NCBI GenBank assembly: GCA_030608745.1
Contig: JAUWDQ010000118.1
Location: forward strand, 1-8,212
Reading direction: 5' to 3'
From: Pseudomonadota bacterium
GTDB taxonomy: Bacteria > Desulfobacterota > BSN033 > WVXP01 > G020346125
Length of the DNA stretch: 8,212 bases
Part shown: piece after piece, positions 6,034 to 8,212 of the stretch
How positions within the stretch are numbered: position 1 is the stretch's first letter
Layout of the letters: each line of letters starts with the position of its first letter
Translations under genes and position numbers: made by a program
Notes under the pieces: model-generated
Database searches by the model: none
What the model was told of the DNA's origin: nothing
What the model saw: only the letters and a program-made list of their open reading frames with translations

Positions 6034-7251
6034 TTATTTGATCAACGTTTCCAATGTGTGGGCCAGTTGATCAAGGGATGTCGAGATCGGAGAGAGGCCG
6101 AATTTCTCAAGCACAGGAGGGTACTTCAGGCCACTTCCGGTCACCACGGTGACGACCCGGGCGTCCCCAGGGATCAGGCCTTTTTCTGCACAACGGATGA
6201 TGCCGGCCAGGGCTGTAGCCGAGGCTGGCTGAGCAAAGATCCCCTCCTCGGCCAGAAGCAGTTCGGCATCGAGGATCTCTTCGTTGCTGACCTTGAGCAG
6301 TACTCCTCCATTGGATCGTATCTTCCGTATGACCTGATTTCCACTGGGTGGATAGGGGTTTTCGAGAACATGGTCGAGGGTCAAAGGATCTTTGAAGGGT
6401 TCTATCCGGTCTTTCCCCTTTTCATAGGCATCCACGGTGGGTGAGCACCCCTGGGTCTGAACCCCTATGAAGATTGGAACCCTATCGATGAAGCCAACTT
6501 CATGCAATTCTTCAAATCCCTTCAAGACCCCCCGGCACAGGCCGCCAGAACCCACAGGAAGGGCAACGTAATCCGGTGGCTTACAGTCCATCTGCTCGTA
6601 GGTCTCAAAGGCCAGGCTCTTGTATCCCTCGACCCGCATGGGCTCGTCGGAGATGCTGAAATAAACGTCGAAAAGCTTTCCCATTTCGGACGTTCTGTTG
6701 TAGACATCGCCGTAGTTTCCAGAAACCCGAATGGCTTTCACCCCATAGATGGCCAGGGCATCGATCTTTTCCCTGGGGGTATTGGCCTTGAGCAGGATGA
6801 ACGTATCCATGCCGGCCCTGCTCCCGAAGGCCGCAACCGAGGCCCCCATGTTGCCGGAAGAAAGGGTTCCGATGCGCCTGTAACCCAAGGAAAACGCGTT
6901 CTGAAGGCTGAGGGCTGTGCCCCGATCCTTGAAGGTCCAGGTTGGGTTTTGTGTCTCGTTCTTGAAAAACAGCTCTTTGATCCCGATCTTTCCCTTGATT
7001 CGATTGGATCGGATCAGGGATGTTTGTCCCTCTCCGAGCGAAAGAGCTGAGTTGGTATCCAGGTAAGAGTAGAAAGGAGCATATCTTTCAAAAAAAGGCC
7101 CTTTTCTGGGTGTCTTAAACCAATCCCTTGGAACCGATTCGAGGTCATATCGAACCTCCAGGGGTTCATCGCAGTCCTGGCATCGGGCGTTGACGAGGTC
7201 GAGCGGAAAATCCCCGCCACACTTTACACACTCAAGCTTCGATCCCTTCAT
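6034..7251 (-). CDS. Threonine-synthase-like PLP enzyme with N-terminal zinc ribbon
   Basis: This is a fold type II PLP enzyme of the threonine synthase group, which normally converts O-phosphohomoserine to threonine. From ATG at 7251 it has 405 residues. GAGGGGAG four bases upstream fixes that start; the longer frame from 7344 would overlap the preceding gene. Cys8, Cys11, Cys24 and Cys27 form a zinc ribbon as in many bacterial and archaeal threonine synthases. The PLP lysine is Lys108 in NPTWTFKDRG, SSGNMGAS (131-138) is the cofactor/substrate loop, and GSGGL (234-238) holds the PLP phosphate. These differ from the usual NPTGSFKDRG, SGNT and GNGGN, so another beta/gamma-replacement or elimination reaction, as in cysteate synthase-like relatives, is possible. 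It is the second gene of a leftward unit after the M29-type gene. Confidence 0.88.
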   Translation of the reverse strand: MKGSKLECVKCGGDFPLDLVNARCQDCDEPLEVRYDLESVPRDWFKTPRKGPFFERYAPFYSYLDTNSALSLGEGQTSLIRSNRIKGKIGIKELFFKNETQNPTWTFKDRGTALSLQNAFSLGYRRIGTLSSGNMGASVAAFGSRAGMDTFILLKANTPREKIDALAIYGVKAIRVSGNYGDVYNRTSEMGKLFDVYFSISDEPMRVEGYKSLAFETYEQMDCKPPDYVALPVGSGGLCRGVLKGFEELHEVGFIDRVPIFIGVQTQGCSPTVDAYEKGKDRIEPFKDPLTLDHVLENPYPPSGNQVIRKIRSNGGVLLKVSNEEILDAELLLAEEGIFAQPASATALAGIIRCAEKGLIPGDARVVTVVTGSGLKYPPVLEKFGLSPISTSLDQLAHTLETLIK

Positions 7252-7255
7252 TTTT

Positions 7256-7263
7256 CTCCCCTC
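7256..7263 (-). promoter_or_regulatory. Ribosome binding site that sets the threonine-synthase-like start at 7251
   Basis: On the minus strand GAGGGGAG is followed by AAAA and then ATG at 7251. This marks the methionine that begins MKGSKLEC, just before the zinc ribbon. It rules against the 31-residue-longer reading, whose extra part lies across the intergenic gap and the end of the upstream gene. Confidence 0.8.
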
Positions 7264-7283
7264 ACGAGATGATTTTTTTGGCC

Positions 7284-7297
7284 CGGGCCAAGGCCCG
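7284..7297. repeat. GC-rich inverted repeat between the two minus-strand genes
   Basis: CGGGCC and GGCCCG flank a 2-base centre, a 14-base perfect dyad in the 52-base gap after the M29-type stop codon. On the minus strand it is followed by a run of A's, not T's, so it is not a Rho-independent terminator for these genes. It could modulate mRNA stability between the two cistrons. Confidence 0.3.
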
Positions 7298-7303
7298 TGC
7301 GGG

Positions 7304-8212
7304 CTAAATGCGAAGGCTTCCTTTTTCGAGAACGATTCTCCCATCCAGTTCGATGGTGGGTTCCCACATGATCAGATCATAGTGAATCGCTGCTTTAACC
7401 GTTCCTCCAAGGGTTATGTTTGTCCCGATTCCGATGTGAACCGTTCCGAAAACCCCCTCGTCTTCCAGTTGAACTCCCTGCATGATCGATTTCGGATTGA
7501 GCCCCACACCCAGTTCTGCCACATTATAGACCTTTGGATCGTTCCAGCTCTTCAGGTCGTCCGCCAATGTTTTTGCCTGGTCTCCGCCTTCTATTTCTGT
7601 GATCATCCCTCTCTTCACGGTCGCCACCATAGGTTCTGTCAAGACCCCGATATCGATGTAGGGTATACTGGCATCGGCGACAATTTTGCCCTCTGCATTT
7701 CCCTCGATGGGGGAAAAGTTGGCCTCCACGTTGGGCACGGGTGAAAGTTGACCGGGTTCAACAATACAGTACATCGCATTTCCAGGACGGCCTTCTTTCT
7801 GCATCGATAAATGGGTGCCTCTCGGGGTGGTCAAGAGGACATTCTTGCTCCTTTCGAAGGCATCGGCCATCTTCTTGCATATGACTTTCAATTCGCCAAA
7901 GTCTGCCTCGATTCCCCCTGTAATGAGCTGATCCTCGGTAAATTCCGTCATGACGAGGCTTCTGGCCCCGGATTCGAGGGCACGTTTCATCGATTCGGTA
8001 TGGGTGATTGAATAGGAGACCGGGGTGAAGATCACATCGGCCTTTTTCATGGCCTCGGCAATGGGAACGGGAGGTTCCTGACCATGTCCCTTTCTGGGTG
8101 TCATGATGGCGATCATCACCTCAGCGCCCCTTTCATAGGCCGCCGTAGCAAGAACCTGGGCGATCTTCACCCTCGTGAAATCCGTCACGATTAAGACATT
8201 TTCTTCGGGCTT
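7304..8212 (-). CDS. M29 aminopeptidase / NicX-like metalloenzyme, 5' end beyond the window
   Basis: This protein belongs to the family of thermophilic aminopeptidase T (peptidase M29) and the related iron dioxygenase NicX (2,5-dihydroxypyridine 5,6-dioxygenase). The frame stays open to the window edge: codons before the GTG at 8188 read KPEENVLI, which leads naturally into VTDFTRVKIAQ, the family N-terminus. The gene therefore starts outside and the GTG is internal. Counting from that GTG as residue 1, putative metal ligands are Glu225 (AELGVG), Glu244 in DEGVFG, His251 (TVHIGIGTN), and His269 and Asp271 (IHYD). The C-terminus is complete at TAG 7304-7306. An HxD pair occurs in both peptidases and NicX, so peptide hydrolysis, ring cleavage or another hydrolytic role are all open. 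It precedes the threonine-synthase-like gene in the same transcription unit. Confidence 0.88.
   Translation of the reverse strand, partial: KPEENVLIVTDFTRVKIAQVLATAAYERGAEVMIAIMTPRKGHGQEPPVPIAEAMKKADVIFTPVSYSITHTESMKRALESGARSLVMTEFTEDQLITGGIEADFGELKVICKKMADAFERSKNVLLTTPRGTHLSMQKEGRPGNAMYCIVEPGQLSPVPNVEANFSPIEGNAEGKIVADASIPYIDIGVLTEPMVATVKRGMITEIEGGDQAKTLADDLKSWNDPKVYNVAELGVGLNPKSIMQGVQLEDEGVFGTVHIGIGTNITLGGTVKAAIHYDLIMWEPTIELDGRIVLEKGSLRI

Noticed and set aside
6502..7050. 182-codon plus-strand frame inside the threonine-synthase-like gene
   Set aside because: It is antisense to the PLP motifs and has no recognisable domain.
7271..7297. GC-rich dyad with a T run as terminator between the minus-strand genes
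   Set aside because: The T run precedes the dyad on the plus strand and is an A run after it on the minus strand, so the orientation is wrong for either reading.
7190..7744. 184-codon plus-strand frame over the two minus-strand genes
   Set aside because: It spans the M29-type coding region and the intergenic gap in antisense, and its composition is typical of a shadow frame.
1..8212. CRISPR array, tRNA or rRNA genes, insertion sequence, att site or toxin-antitoxin pair
   Set aside because: I saw no regularly spaced repeats, cloverleaf-type sequence, transposase motif, paired terminal inverted repeats or small paired toxin-antitoxin genes on either strand.

Overview
The window comes from a prokaryotic chromosome of medium GC content with densely packed genes. 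Several starts are preceded by strong Shine-Dalgarno sequences (GGAG, AAGGAGG, GAGGGGAG). The mixture of an oxygen-sensitive type [4Fe-4S] hydro-lyase, a D-2-hydroxyacid dehydrogenase and amino-acid PLP enzymes would suit an anaerobic bacterium, perhaps of the deltaproteobacterial/Desulfobacterota kind. That placement is inference only, because no phylogenetic marker is present.

Plus strand, left to right. The first 44 bases look like the last codons of an upstream gene. A 12-helix MFS transporter follows (223-1445), interrupted at a run of nine G's (1032-1040). Its two reading frames join perfectly if one G is added or the ribosome slips by -1. A 175-base spacer with two overlapping hairpins leads to an aconitase-superfamily hydro-lyase, large subunit (1621-2880) and small subunit (2895-3383). 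A small unrecognised ORF overlaps the small subunit's stop codon (3380-3619). Next come a D-2-hydroxyacid dehydrogenase (3668-4666) and, after a likely sigma-70 promoter, a class I/II PLP aminotransferase (4777-5919).

Minus strand, convergent with the above. An M29 aminopeptidase/NicX-type metalloenzyme runs off the right edge (7304-8212). It is followed 52 bases downstream by a threonine-synthase-like PLP enzyme with an N-terminal zinc ribbon (6034-7251). Their promoter lies outside the window.

How the genes may work together. Transporter, two-subunit hydratase/isomerase, NAD-dependent hydroxyacid dehydrogenase and aminotransferase form a plausible route for moving a hydroxy acid to an oxo acid to an amino acid, or the reverse. 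It resembles the second half of leucine biosynthesis, but no LeuA-type synthase or LeuB-type decarboxylating dehydrogenase is visible. The hydro-lyase small subunit keeps the catalytic serine but has Met where aconitases and isopropylmalate isomerases have the substrate-binding Arg. Its specificity loop is also not the usual YLRT. The threonine-synthase homologue has non-standard residues at its PLP motifs. I therefore read the locus as an uncharacterised organic-acid/amino-acid pathway rather than housekeeping leucine or threonine synthesis. The actual substrate cannot be determined from the sequence.
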